From Gigantopelta aegis (lineage: Eukaryota; Mollusca; Gastropoda; Neomphalida; Peltospiridae): a stretch of DNA of 64,000 bases. The notes under the pieces are model-generated. The model made no database searches. It saw nothing but the letters and a program-made list of their open reading frames with translations, and was not told the DNA's origin. This document shows positions 11,971 through 25,600 of the stretch, in pieces. How positions within the stretch are numbered: the stretch's first letter is position 1; every line of letters starts with the position of its first letter. The stretch is from NCBI RefSeq assembly GCF_016097555.1, contig NC_054704.1, positions 94,948,204 through 95,012,203 on the forward strand, read 5' to 3'. The translations under genes were made by a program, and so were the position numbers.

Positions 11971-14929
11971 GACAGATGTATGACAGTGGTAGAGTTAATA
12001 AAGCAATAACCATACACGTTATAATAAGCTCACAGAAGATGATTAATCTTTAAAAATCTAACTACTTCAGGTCCATAGCAAGCCAAGATAAAAAGGTGGG
12101 TTGCTTTTATCTTAAAGTGTGGACACTTTGTATTACATTTTTAGGTTGCTGAATTTTTAGGTATGATATTTAGCCCTATTAAAATATCAGTCGGGGAAAT
12201 AAATTACTCAGTTATGTAACAGCACAAATAACTTTTTATCCGTTATTAAATGTAATCATCACAAATAAATTATATATATATTATTATTAATTTAACCCAC
12301 ATACATGGCACTGAGTTTACAGATTATTTTTTGTCATATTTGTCATACTGGCTATGGATCTGATTGTATTTACAATTGGCACTTAACATTTATAACATAT
12401 TAACAAGTTAAATGGCACTAGTTTTCTTTCTAACAGAGAGTGGACAACAAATAAAGGGGTAATTAGGAGGGAGACAGGGATAAAAGATCAAAAAAAAAAA
12501 AAAAAAGGATGTGAATATTAAAAATTATGTTAATTTGACAATAATATATTTAAATGTTTTAAGCTTGTTTTTAATTTTTCATACATAAAAAAAGAAGAAA
12601 AAAAGGATGAGTAAATTTACTACTTATTCTTATATTCACATTTAACAATTCAAAATCACACATGTATGGTCAAAGTACTCGTTGAGAATCATACACAATG
12701 ATTTTTTTTTTTTTAAAGCATAAAACAAATAAATTATTTGAATTTTCAAATAGCCACACCTGAGACTAAACAAATGCTTCCTAGCAATGCTGGCATCAAG
12801 AAACACATAGTTGGTATGTGGACAATTTCAAAATGACTCAAAGGAGTTTAATCATTATTGTCACATTAACTGGTAATACAATCCTGGCAATTAAAAAATG
12901 GAAAATTAGTCTCCATGGCATTTTCCTTGGCAGTTTTGTGATTAATGTATAAGACAAGTTTAATTTGTCAGTATTATGAAAAAGAAAAAGAAAAAAAAGA
13001 AAAGTGATTTAGAAAACTGAAAGTTCCATAACAAAATAAATGTCACAGAAATTTGAAAACATGGCAATCTACATGGAATTCCTGTGGTTAATTGCCAGGG
13101 TTGGTAATGTATTCTAAATAAATAATAATAATAATAATAATAAATTATTTATTTAATGAGGGTAATTCAGTTAGCAAAATGTAAGAATATGTTTTAACAC
13201 TAATTGTTTGGTACTATTTTTTATATCTATAATTTGTTTTACAAATATTAAAAATTATCTAAAAAAAACAACTTATTGAGTGAACAGTTTTCTACTGTGA
13301 GATTGCTGTTCAAGACAGGGCACATAACCAACACTGTGAAGAAAATATGTTTAGTTAAAAATAAAACAACAGTAGCACCAAGATGAAAGTAAACAAAAAA
13401 GATCTAAAAACAGTTATATACTAATATATATAATACACACTACATAAGTATATACAAATGAATAACATATTTACAATATACATTAACCTAAATGCTTTGT
13501 AAGTGTTAGCAAAACGTGTTACTGACAAACAATATTTACATCAATCAAAAACATCATGAAGATTATGATGTGATTAAAAAATACAAGGGTATTAAAAGTA
13601 AATAAATAAATAATCATAAAGAATAATTGTTCGGTTTTGCTCAAATCCCTCTAAGGATTAATATTTCTTGAAAATAGATATGATTAAATGATTAAACAAA
13701 AAAAAATACAGGTCTTAAATTTAGTTTTGCTTCTTTGAATAATTTATGTCTTAAACATGGAAATAAAAATCTTATTTAAAATGTTTGACATTTTAGTAAT
13801 TCAAATCCATTATATAATTTCTAAAAAAACCTAATAAGACATATTTCAAATAAGAAGGAAACAGGGTTTACTTTACCGATTACATTATTTACAAGTAAAC
13901 CTGGATTTTCGTTGTCATTGATTGAAAAAAAAACAATTGAAGTAATAAATAGATTAAGATGGCATGATGAATTTAAAATACATATTAAAAGAAAACATGA
14001 TCTACTAACAATAAAAAATGCATGTAAGCAGTTACAAACAGACAATCACCAAATTACATGTTAATAAATTACATGTTAATTAATACATATTTTATACATG
14101 ATTTAACCCATTGGACCGAGCTACTATTCAACTACATAGACCCTGCTATTCCTAAACTACATTACTGTGTTATAAGTTAATAAAAAGCTAATCATAACGA
14201 ACAGGTATCTGTGCTATATACTAAATGCAGTACAACACTATATATATATATATATATTTTACAAGCAGTAATCAATATAAAAAATCTCACAAATAGGAGT
14301 AAATTCAGGCATGTAGGCACTGGGAGACTAAAATGGCTCAGCCATATTTTGTTTCAATAACTCTTAGAAAAAGTGATCTTCTTTCAATTTAACAGAACAT
14401 CCTTAATAATATTAAAAGAAGAAACAAAACAAAAAACAACTTCATATTACTATCTGGATAAGTTGTATTGAGTAAATGCAAAACACAAGATGGGTCAAAG
14501 AGTTGTTTGCAATAAGACTTTGGTTGATTGGATATAGAATATTTCAATATGAAAAACATTCCAAAGCATTTTAATTTTATTTTTTGAGACAGATAGGAAA
14601 CTAATAAAATAATATATTATTACAAAAGACCACTGAGATTCAGACTCTTAAACACTTATCTATGATCTATCAATCAAAGTAGAAAACAACAGTAAACTTA
14701 TCGTAACAAATCACAAAAAAGAGATTATTTTACAAACACAACCTACATGATTTAACACTACACACAAACTGTTAAATACCATTATAGCACTAACATAGAA
14801 ACACAGGTAAAAAGCAACTATTCTGGATACTGAAATGGCTTCAAGGAATAATATAAACATGAAAAGCAAATAATATATATGTACTTCTTATTATATGTTT
14901 GATGTTCCCATGTTTACAAGACATATTGT

Positions 14930-14988
14930 ATATGTTCAATACAGATTGTATATGTTCAATACAGATTGTATATGTTCAATACATATGT
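14930..14988. repeat. 20-21 bp direct repeat, three copies
   Basis: ATTGTATATGTTCAATACAG repeated. Confidence 0.85.
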
Positions 14989-15130
14989 TTGTACATACAT
15001 GTATAAGTCTATATTTACATCAGAATATACGCATAAAGCAGACTGAGTATTATGGTCTGATGTGGGCAACTCAAAAGATTGCCCAAACATAATTATGCAC
15101 GTCATATAATTTAATGCCATTATAATATGC

Positions 15131-15131
<1 letters not shown>

Positions 15132-15198
<67 letters not shown>
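15132..15198. repeat. AT microsatellite
   Basis: About 33 AT units. Confidence 0.95.
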
Positions 15199-15200
<2 letters not shown>

Positions 15201-16129
15201 GTATGTACATAAACAAAAAACTAAATTTTGGTTTTGTAGTATTCTTTTAAGGTTTTTTCTTTTTTCTCCTGTTATTATGTAAAAATAAAATGATAAAACA
15301 ACTAATTACCTTAAAAGGCATTGCAATTATGCTTCTTAATATAAATGCCAGTCTTGACTGTGTACTGATCTATGAAGTGGTATGGCAGAAATGTCATTGC
15401 ACATATCCAACAATGTTTTTCATTGCACACATACAACCACATATATACAGATGTAGAGAGCAAAGGTTTTTTTATTGTTGTAATCACTGCATACAGAAAT
15501 GTTTTATTTGAGCACCAATAATTTCACAGCTGTTGTAATCAATTTTGTATCTTTTTATTTTATGACTGCATAAATTTTAAAAAAACAATTGTCATTGGTT
15601 GAGAAGAAAAAGGTGCCATCTGCAATACTTCTTGTTCTCAACCTATGTAATACATCTCCAATTGTATTTAATTTTTAGTGTTGTCCACCTAAACACAGGA
15701 TGAGATCTTTCATCAATAGAAACAAAAATCACAAAGCATATTCATAACTGTGAGTAAAACACTATATCACTGATAACACAATGTTATAATATATATATAT
15801 ATAATTATATGATCTGACAGAAGGAATACACAGACCCATAGGAATTATGTGGGGCTCTCCCTACCTGCACACTTCAGGATATATATCTTTGAAGGTTTTT
15901 ATTAATACTAAATAAAAAAAACCAATAACCTTGTGAACAGCCAAAATGTGTCATCAAAACATTGCTAGGTGGTTGCAGATAGTTGAAACTGGAGTGTTTT
16001 CTCTTTTATAGATATATTACCTGTCCTCAACCACACAAGTGGTCTGGTCCAAATATCCCAACAGGTTGAGGACAGGTAATGTTGAAAAGAAATTGCATTT
16101 GAGACCATTTAGTGACACAAATTTCATAA

Positions 16130-16365
16130 ATCTCAGGGACGGATCCAGGATTTTGTAAAAGGGGGCATCACAAAATGTTAAAAAGGGCAAGTATGAGTTT
16201 GCCGCACAGCATGCTGCTAGAACGCTTTGAAATAAAGATGCTCAGACACATTGTAATTTAGTGGTGTACCTTGTAGATATAAAAAGGGCACTTTCAACAG
16301 GTGTGGGAGGGGGGGGGGGGGTCCATAAGTCCCCTGTGAATGCCCTGAATCCGCCAATGACTCTA
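16130..16365. mobile_element. Dispersed repeat with GGATCC-containing ends, copy 1
   Basis: It starts AGGGACGGATCCAGGATTTT and ends GAATCCGCCAATGA, an imperfect inverted pair, with an internal poly-G run. A related copy is at 34014-34346. Confidence 0.55.
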
Positions 16366-16528
16366 AAATTGGTCTCTTCACTCTCACATTAACATTTAAT
16401 TCCTACGGGCCTGATACACAATTGTTAAAACCAACTCGGCAGATTCCTGCAAAAGACCACAGTGTTCAGTATTCCTGCAAGCAGTAGTGAGTAGTAAGTG
16501 TGCTAGGTGCTGGTCGTCTGTTACTAGG

Positions 16529-16621
16529 TTACGAGACTGCGATGATGATCACCATGATGAGGGTGATCACGGACGTCACGACAACGTGCAGGAACAGCAT
16601 GAACCGCTTGAATCGCCGACC
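16529..16621 (-). CDS. FRRS1: FRRS1 last coding exon (C-terminal helix, stop)
   Basis: 93 nt, residues 583-612 and TAA at 16531-16529. The acceptor is TGCTGCAG. It encodes GRRFKRFMLFLHVVVTSVIT then LIMVIIIAVS, a basic anchor followed by a membrane helix at the very end, as in FRRS1. The 3'UTR extends left; an AATAAA on the minus strand at 15903-15898 is one possible poly(A) signal. Confidence 0.92.
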   Translation of the reverse strand, partial: GRRFKRFMLFLHVVVTSVITLIMVIIIAVS

Positions 16622-19600
16622 CTGCAGCAGAACAAACATTCAGTACATTAAAACAGCAGTCTCAAGCATATCTGTTATTATTTAATCATATCTGTCATTT
16701 AATCATATCTATCATTATTAAATCATATCTGTCATTATTAAATCATATCTATCACTATTAAATCATATCTGTTATTCAATCATATCTGTCATTATTAAAT
16801 CATATCTGTCATTATTAAATCATATCTATCATTATTAAATCATATCTGTTGTTATTTAATCATATATGTCATTATTTAATCATATTTGTTGTTATTAAAT
16901 CATATCTGTTGTTATTAAATCATATCTGTCATTATTAAATCATATCTATCACTATTAAATCATATCTGTTATTCAATCATATCTGTCATTATTAAATCAT
17001 ATCTGTCATTATTAAATCATATCTATCATTATTAAATCATATCTGTTGTTATTTAATCATATATGTCATTATTTAATCATATTTGTTGTTATTAAATCAT
17101 ATCTGTTGTTATTAAATCATATCTGTCATTATTAAATCATATCTATCATTATTAAATCATATCTGTTACTCAATCATATCTGTCATTATTAAATCATATC
17201 TGTCATTATTAAATCATATCTATCATTATTAAATCATATCTGTTGTTATTTAATCATATATGTCATTATTTAATCATATTTGTTGTTATTAAATCATATC
17301 TGTTGTTATTAAATCATATCTGTCATTATTAAATCATATCTATCACTATTAAATCATATCTGTTATTCAATCATATCTGTCATTATTAAATCATATCTGT
17401 CATTATTAAATCATATCTATCATTATTAAATCATATCTGTTGTTATTTAATCATATATGTCATTATTTAATCATATTTGTTGTTATTAAATCATATCTGT
17501 TATTAAATCATATCTGTCATTATTAAATCATATATATCACTATTAAATCATATCTGTTATTCAATCATATCTGTCATTATTAAATCATATCTGTCATTAT
17601 TAAATCATATCTATCATTATTAAATCATATCTGTTGTTATTTAATCATATATGTCATTATTTAATAATATTTGTTGTTATTAAATCATATCTGTTGTTAT
17701 TAAATCATACCTGTCACTATTAAATCATATCTGTTATTCAATCATATCTGTCATTATTAAATCATATCTGTCATTATTAAATCATATCTATCATTATTAA
17801 ATCATATCTGTTGTTATTTAATCATATATGTCATTATTTAATCATATTTGTTGTTATTAAATCATATCTGTTGTTATTAAATCATATCTGTCATTATTAA
17901 ATCATATCTATCACTATTAAATCATATCTGTTATTCAATCATATCTGTCATTATTAAATCATATCTGTCATTATTAAATCATATCTATCATTATTAAATC
18001 ATATCTGTTGTTATTTAATCATATATGTCATTATTTAATCATATTTGTTGTTATTAAATCATATCTGTTGTTATTAAATCATATCTGTCATTATTAAATC
18101 ATATCTATCACTATTAAATCATATCTGTTATTCAATCATATCTGTCATTATTAAATCATATCTGTCATTATTAAATCATATCTATCATTATTAAATCATA
18201 TCTGTTGTTATTTAATCATATGTCATTATTTAATCATATTTGTTGTTATTAAATCATATCTGTTGTTATTAAATCATATCTGTCATTATTAAATCATATC
18301 TATCATTATTAAATCATATCTGTTGTTATTTAATCATATCTATCATTATTTAATCATATTTGTTGTTATTAAATCATATCTGTTGTTATTAAATCATATC
18401 TGTTGTTATTTAATCATATCTGTTGTTATTAAATCATATCTGTTGTTATTAAATCATATCTGTTGTTATTAAATCATATCTGTTGTTATTTAATCATTTA
18501 TGTTGTTATTAAATCATATCTGTTGTTACTCAATCATGTTGTTATTTAATCATGTTATTCAATCATATATTTTGTTATATATCATATCTGTTGCTATAAA
18601 TCATATATTTTGTTCTATATCATATCTGTTGCTATAAATCATATATGTTGTTATTCAATCATATCTGTTTTTGTTTTATCATATCTGTTGTCATTTAATC
18701 ATATCTTTATTTAATTATAGCTTTTGTTATTAAATCATATATGTTGTTATTTAATCATAGCTTTTGTTAATTATTCATATCTACTGTATCAAATCATATT
18801 AGTTGTTATTGTATCATAGCTATTGTGTTCTAAGTACCTGTTGTTATTACATCATAGCTGTTATTATGTAGTCACTTAGAACAGATCATCCATATTAATT
18901 TTCTTTTACCATCACATGTCATTCTTTAATATCCTATTGCCATAGTTACTAATGTATACCACATAAAAATGGCTAATTATACACAACAATTCATAAATTA
19001 CTTTTTAAGCAAATTTATTATGCAATATATTTCTTAACTTCAATCGTAATTTTAATTTGGTAACCAGCTATTTAAAATCTAATTAGCATATATATATACT
19101 ACTCAAAAGAATTTAAGGGTCAGACGATATTTTCGACATTATTTTCTGAATGTCAATTATATTAGCTAGACCATAATGTCACGCATGGTATTGTTCCATT
19201 TTGACGAAAGTGGGTCTAAGCAACCCATAAATGAATTAAAATCCACTGTCATTGACACTGTCGACTAGTTCTAATGGCGAAAACATGCTTACATTTGCAC
19301 GTAAATTAGGGCGAAAGCGAAAGGTCTAAGTGCCCATAACTTGCTTTTTCACAAAGCGCTTCATTTGCACGCTTTACTCGTGTATTCCATGTTCCCAATG
19401 CTGAATTTCCATATAATTGGAGCTTGCGTTCGTGTACGGTGCACACTCCAAATTCGACAATGGTACGACTTCAACTGACTATCGAAGATCGAGGAAGGGC
19501 TATTGCTTGGCTTCAGGATGGCAATACACAAAGAAATGTTGCTCTGAGACTTGGTGTCAGTCAGAGTGTCGTTGGCCGACTGTGGCAACGGTACCAAGCA

Positions 19601-22600
19601 ACGAATTCTGTTCGAAATCGTCCACGTTCGGGAAGACCCCGAAGCACTACAAATAGAGAGGACCGCTACATCACCAATATGGCTCTACGTCAACGCACAA
19701 CCACTGCACGCCGATTACGTGACAATCTGCGGACTGCGACTGGAACTCGAGTGTCTGATCAAACCATACGCAATCATCTGAGAGCCAATAATCTACGCTG
19801 CCGTTGCCAGGCTGTTCGACCACCACTCCTACCACGTCACAGAATGGCCAGACGTCACTGGTGCACGCTTCATCTGCGGTGGCAACGTGTTCAGTGGGGT
19901 CGAGTGATGTTCACTGATGAGTCCAGGTTTAGTCTCCAGTTCAACGACGGTCGGGTTCATGTCTACAGATGTCCTGGGGAGCGCTTCGCTGACGTTAACG
20001 TTAGACAACGTCACCGGTTCGGTGGTGGCAGCGTCATGGTGTGGGGCGGCATCTCTATCCACCACAGGACCCCCCTCTATGTGGTGGATGGCAATCTGAA
20101 TGGAATCTGCTATCTGAATGAGATTATCCGGCCGTTGGTTCTCCCAGGCCTTTAGCAGATTGGCGGTGGGGCAGTTCTGCAGGATGATAATGCCAGACCC
20201 CACCGTGCCAGGGTGGTAACGGACTTTCTCAGACAACAAGGTATCGCCAGGATGGATTGGCCAGCATATTCACCTGACTTGGCCCCAATAGAGCACGCCT
20301 GGGACGAATTAGGCAGGAGAGTTCGGGATAACCATGCCCCTCCGGCCATCCTTCATGATCTGGGTCAACTTCTTATGGCAGAGTGGCAGGCCATTCCCCA
20401 ACAGCATGAGGCAACGATGTGTCAAGTGTATTCGCGCCAGGGGTGGATTCACACACTATTAAACGAATGTTCTAATGTATAAAATCCATGTTTGACAACC
20501 TTCAACTTTGACAGCATGTCATGTGACTTTCTTGTATACAGTGACGTTTATTTGTGGTTTTTTGTAAATATGGAACAATAAATTAAATTTTTGGTGTAGT
20601 TTACATCATCAATCTAATACACTCTGAAACTTATTTGGTTATAAATTTTTGACCCTTAAATTCTTTTGAGTAGTATATATATTGAAATGTTATATTTTGA
20701 AGATTAATACTTTTAGTTGTCAAATATTCAACATACTATAGGGATGTGACACCCCTTGGAGAAAACCCCCAGAAATTATCTTTAAAAGCTGAAAAGCCTA
20801 TACCAAATTTAAATAAGGTAATTTCACAGCACATCTGAAGCCTAATTCACAAAAATATTCTCAAGCTAAATCGCATTATCATTGCAATACTTTTTTCACT
20901 GTACTGTAAGATTGCAAAGTTGTCGAGTTTGGTGAATTAGACCCCAAATCAATTGAATCTTAGGGTTAAGCATCATACATTTACAAGTTGTTGGTATCTA
21001 TTTCAGGCAACACATCATGCACAAAGATAACTCATTATTAACTGCTGAACTGTGTTGTACTAAACAACTTAAACGAAAGTGATTTCCTTACAGCTGGTTC
21101 CGGTTCTGGGATATGAAGCTTGGGGTTCTCTCGTCTCTGCATTTCGTACTTCTTCCTCCTCTCTGTAAAAACCAGTCAATACATTAGAGTCAAAGACTGT
21201 GATACTCAATGACACATCATCCACAGTATTTTATAGACCATAAACAAGATAACTGGAATTTGTTTAGTAATAAGCCAGACGTATGCAAAAAAACAAGCAC
21301 ACTGGGATAGTGTATATTGTAGATATTGTATATTTAAAAACTGGAGAAAACCGAAAAAGACTCCAAATAAATCAGAGCCAAATAAAAAGACGTCTGAACC
21401 AAACAGCGAAGGAAAAAAGAAGGAAGTTACAGTCACATGACCAGAACTAGAGAGAGCATACAGTAGAATAATTTAGGCCATCCCATTGGCTTTTGGTTTG
21501 TTTGGACCAGATTACTAGTCATAGGGGGTGAGGGAGTGTACTTGTTTGAGGACAGGTAATGTTGAAAAGAAAATATTATAGTGGGGATTTTTACTTTTAT
21601 AGTACTGTTATGCTATAAAAACTGAACCCTCAGTGTTTATTTTATTTATTGTCGTATGAGAGAAATCAATCCCCAACTGTTTTCTTATCTCACACTGTGG
21701 TTCATTCATATATTATAGAAAGCAATTAACCCACCTAAAGCAATTAAAAACAAAGAAATCTGCCCTAAAACAATTCTGTGATTTATCCTGATAAATGGTT
21801 GGTTCTCTAGTCTCATATATGTGAACTGAACCCATAAATATGAATTGAAATAAAGTTAAAGTTTGTTTTGTTTTGTTTAATGACACCACTAGAGCACACT
21901 GATTAATTAATCATCAGTTACTGGATGTCAAACATTTGGTAATTTTAACACATAGTGTTCACAGAAAAACACAACATTTTTCCATTAGCAGCAAGGGATC
22001 TTTTATATGGACCATCCCACAGACAGCCATGGTGCACTGGTTGGGACTTGAAAAAACCCCAAATAGAGAATGAGTTCTCCAAGGTGAAGGGATTTTATCC
22101 TTCGACCCTTCTATACTAACTCTGCTAGATAATGTTAGTCAATTAAAAGGCTCCATTTGTTGGAAGCATGATACAATAGCAGCATTTTCACGGGCATAGG
22201 AAGGTGCCAAACAGTGTGGGGAGGGTCACACACACACATAAATATATGTAAAAATTGATTAAAACCATCGCTGCTGCTACAAAGAGGGGGGCCACATGCT
22301 CACTTCATACACCAGTGCACTTAGGACAAAGTCTTTAATACAAATGTCAGTAGATCCACCTACCCTTGTTCTTCTTGTGAGTGCAGCACTGGTGTACCTC
22401 CAGTGAGATCTCGATGACTAGATGGAAGATGAACCAGATCACCAAAATCCAAGTAGCCCACCATGGGACATTCGGTTTTCCAAAATCCATACCAATAAAA
22501 ATTGTTGGAACTGAAAAAACAACAACATAAGAAATATTTGTAGTTCTGGTTAAAACATTATAAAGACAATTTTAAAACCATTTGATTAGACCGTGTTATT

Positions 22601-25600
22601 AACTGACTGTTTTATTGTAAACTAGGTGTCAAACAAAGTACTAAAAGTAGTAGGCATACCTTTTGTGTAAATGTGTATTTACTAAAGTTGAAAAAAAGGT
22701 TTGTTTTGATTAACAACACCATTAAAGCACACTGATTTTATTAATCATCAGCTATTGGATGTCAAACATTTGATAATTCTGACAAACAGTCTTAGAGAGG
22801 AAACCCATTACATTTTTCCTTTTAGTAACAAGTGAAATTTTATAAGCACCATCCCACAGACAAGATAATACATGACTGGAGCAGAAATAGCCCAATGGGC
22901 CACCAGTGGGGATTGATCCCAGATGTGTACTTTTTGCAAACACTTATTAGTATCTGCAGTGCATGTCTGCAATGAAAATAATGCATGCATATCAATTTTG
23001 CGACTTGAGGTTGGTTGCAAATGATGTGAAATTTATATGCACATGTTTGATTCTCAGTTTACAGTAATGAATGTTTTAATTCATTAAAATAAAACAAAGT
23101 CTGTTCATCTGTCCATAGACAAATGATTTGCACATATTACAGTCCCACATGTCTAATTTCAACCAATAACTGGCTAAATTGCTGTCTACTATTTCTCTGT
23201 GGTTTTCATTAGTAAATGCAATAGGGCAGGATGTAGCCCAGTGGTAAAGCACATACCTGATGTGCAGTCATTCAGGAACATGTACTATGGTACATATTTG
23301 CGAGAAAAAAAACCCTCATGTTACAATATTAAGCTGGATTAATCCATTAAAATCAAAATTTATGAATACATATTTGATGGCTGTCCCGATTGACTTACTG
23401 GCTAGAACGTTGGCAATGGTTCCAAACGCCCAGTGGAACCAGTTGAACACCGGCCTGCACTTGTGGTCTTCAGACGGCCGTATTAAAGCTATAATTGGCT
23501 GCAACGAAGAACGTACAATTTACTAACATATACATCAGTTATATAATACATTATGTAGAAGCTAAAACCCCTGAAAATATACATAAAAGTAGTTTTTGTT
23601 AAAAGTTTTTTTTTTTTTAATAAACAAGACTAAGCTGAACCAAACTGAATTTAAGATCTTAAACAGACTGGATTTTGAGTCTTTAATCATACGTTTTAAT
23701 GTTTGATATCAGTTTTGTTAGGATTTTCTACTGATTAAAATTTTCTCCACACCTCCTGTCATAAACATTTTATGAATATGCTAATTATAGAAAAGCGAAA
23801 ATATGTAATTAACACATTTATACAATCTGTAACATAGATGATACTCACATTAATTAGAATGCAGACAAAGATGATGATTCCCAGAATTGGATGAGCCTTT
23901 TGTGGAAGATCAGGAGCCTGGAAAATATACACAAGATTAGTTTTATAGAAAGTATTAGCAGATTTTTAGGATGTGATGGAACAACATCAGCGAAGTTTTT
24001 TCCCTTGAAATAAGATTAACAACCAAATGATCCAATGAAAATGATTTGAAATGTAAAGTCCAAAGCATGTTGTGATGCTGTCTTAAAGGAATGTTTCATT
24101 CTCAACCCCGCAGAGTTTTTAATTCTTTACTGCTCTTTTTTTGCCTTAAACTATATTCAATTTTTGTTTCAACGCCATGTTTTTTGCCGTGGACGTTTGC
24201 TTAATTGCAGGAGTTGCATTGGTGTTAGCTGCCTGCTAAAATGATAAAGCCACTGATGGCCCACCAGCAAAATCATGTATGTGTACTAGACATTTACATT
24301 AATAGTTTAAATTTTAGAAAATGGTTATAGAACAGTTAAGTGTACATACATTACTGTATCCTCCTGCCTCAATGAAGATGAGGATGAATGCAATAACAAC
24401 CAGCAGGAAGCAGAACGCCATTAGGTTGAAATGACCCTGAAAATACACAATCACCAATACAATAAACACACCAAACAAACAAACAAACAAATAGATGATG
24501 TTTATTTTTTTATATAATGATGACAAAAATAAGAAGAGAATAGTTGAAAACTTTTTATTAAAAAATTTCAATGAGTATTAATGTCACCTTTTTATATACA
24601 TAAATTAGCATTAAAAAGAATCTAAACAATAATATAGGGTTTACTCCAAATAATTAAAAAAAAAAATTAATTCTTAGACACAGAAAACATCAGGGCTGAG
24701 TTCAGATAGACTGAGCAGAAAAACGTCTACTAGACTGGTTTATGAGCTTCACGCTAAATAAAATGGCCACGTCGGGAACCAATCAAATAGTTTGTGAATG
24801 TTAGCGAAACGTATGCTGGCTGAACTTGGGGCTGATCTCCCTGCCAGGTGTGCCCCATCACAGTAAGGTGCCCTGTAAGACCACAAGCCAGATGTATGCA
24901 AGACCACAAGCCAGGTGTATGCAAGACCACAAGCTAGATGTATGCAAGACCACAAGCCAGATGTGCATAAGACCACAAGCTAGGTGTATGTAAGACCACA
25001 AGCCAGATGTATGTAAGACCACAAGCCAGGTGTATGTAAGACCACAAGCCAGATGTAGTAAGACCACAAGCCAGATGTGCATAAGACCACAAGCCAGGTG
25101 TATGTAAGACCACAAGCCAGGTGTATTAAGACCACAAGCCAGGTGTATGTAAGATAACAAGCCAGGTGTATGTAAGACCACAAGCCAGGTGTATGTAAGA
25201 CCACAAGCCAGGTGTATTAAGACCACAAGCCAGGTGTATGTAAGACCACAAGCCAGGTGTATGTAAGACCACAAGCCAGGTGTATTAAGACCACAAGCCA
25301 GGTGTATTAAGACCACAAGCCAGGTGTACATAAGACCACAAGCCAGGTGTATTAAGACCACAAGCCAGGTGTACATAAGACCACAAGCCAGGTGTACATA
25401 AGACCACAAGCCAGGTGTACATAAGACCACAAGCCAGGTGTACGTAAGACCACAAGCTAGGTGTATGTAAAACCACAAGCCAGGTGTATGTAAGACCACA
25501 AGCCAGGTGTATGTAAGACCACAAGCCAGGCATATGTAAGACCACAAGCCAGGTGTATGTAAGACCACAAGCCAGGCATATGTAAGACCACAAGCCAGGC

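Larger units (their letters stand above)
11971..16128. other. AT-rich intergenic DNA downstream of FRRS1
   Basis: Poly-A, poly-T and AAT runs and the two arrays listed separately. Its right part may include FRRS1 3'UTR. No coding frame was recognised on either strand. Confidence 0.5.

Noticed and set aside
16668..18560. CRISPR-like repeat array
   Set aside because: Repeats are contiguous with no unique spacers and the genome is animal; it is a satellite.
19829..20239. 136-codon minus-strand frame
   Set aside because: Antisense shadow of the Tc1 transposase.
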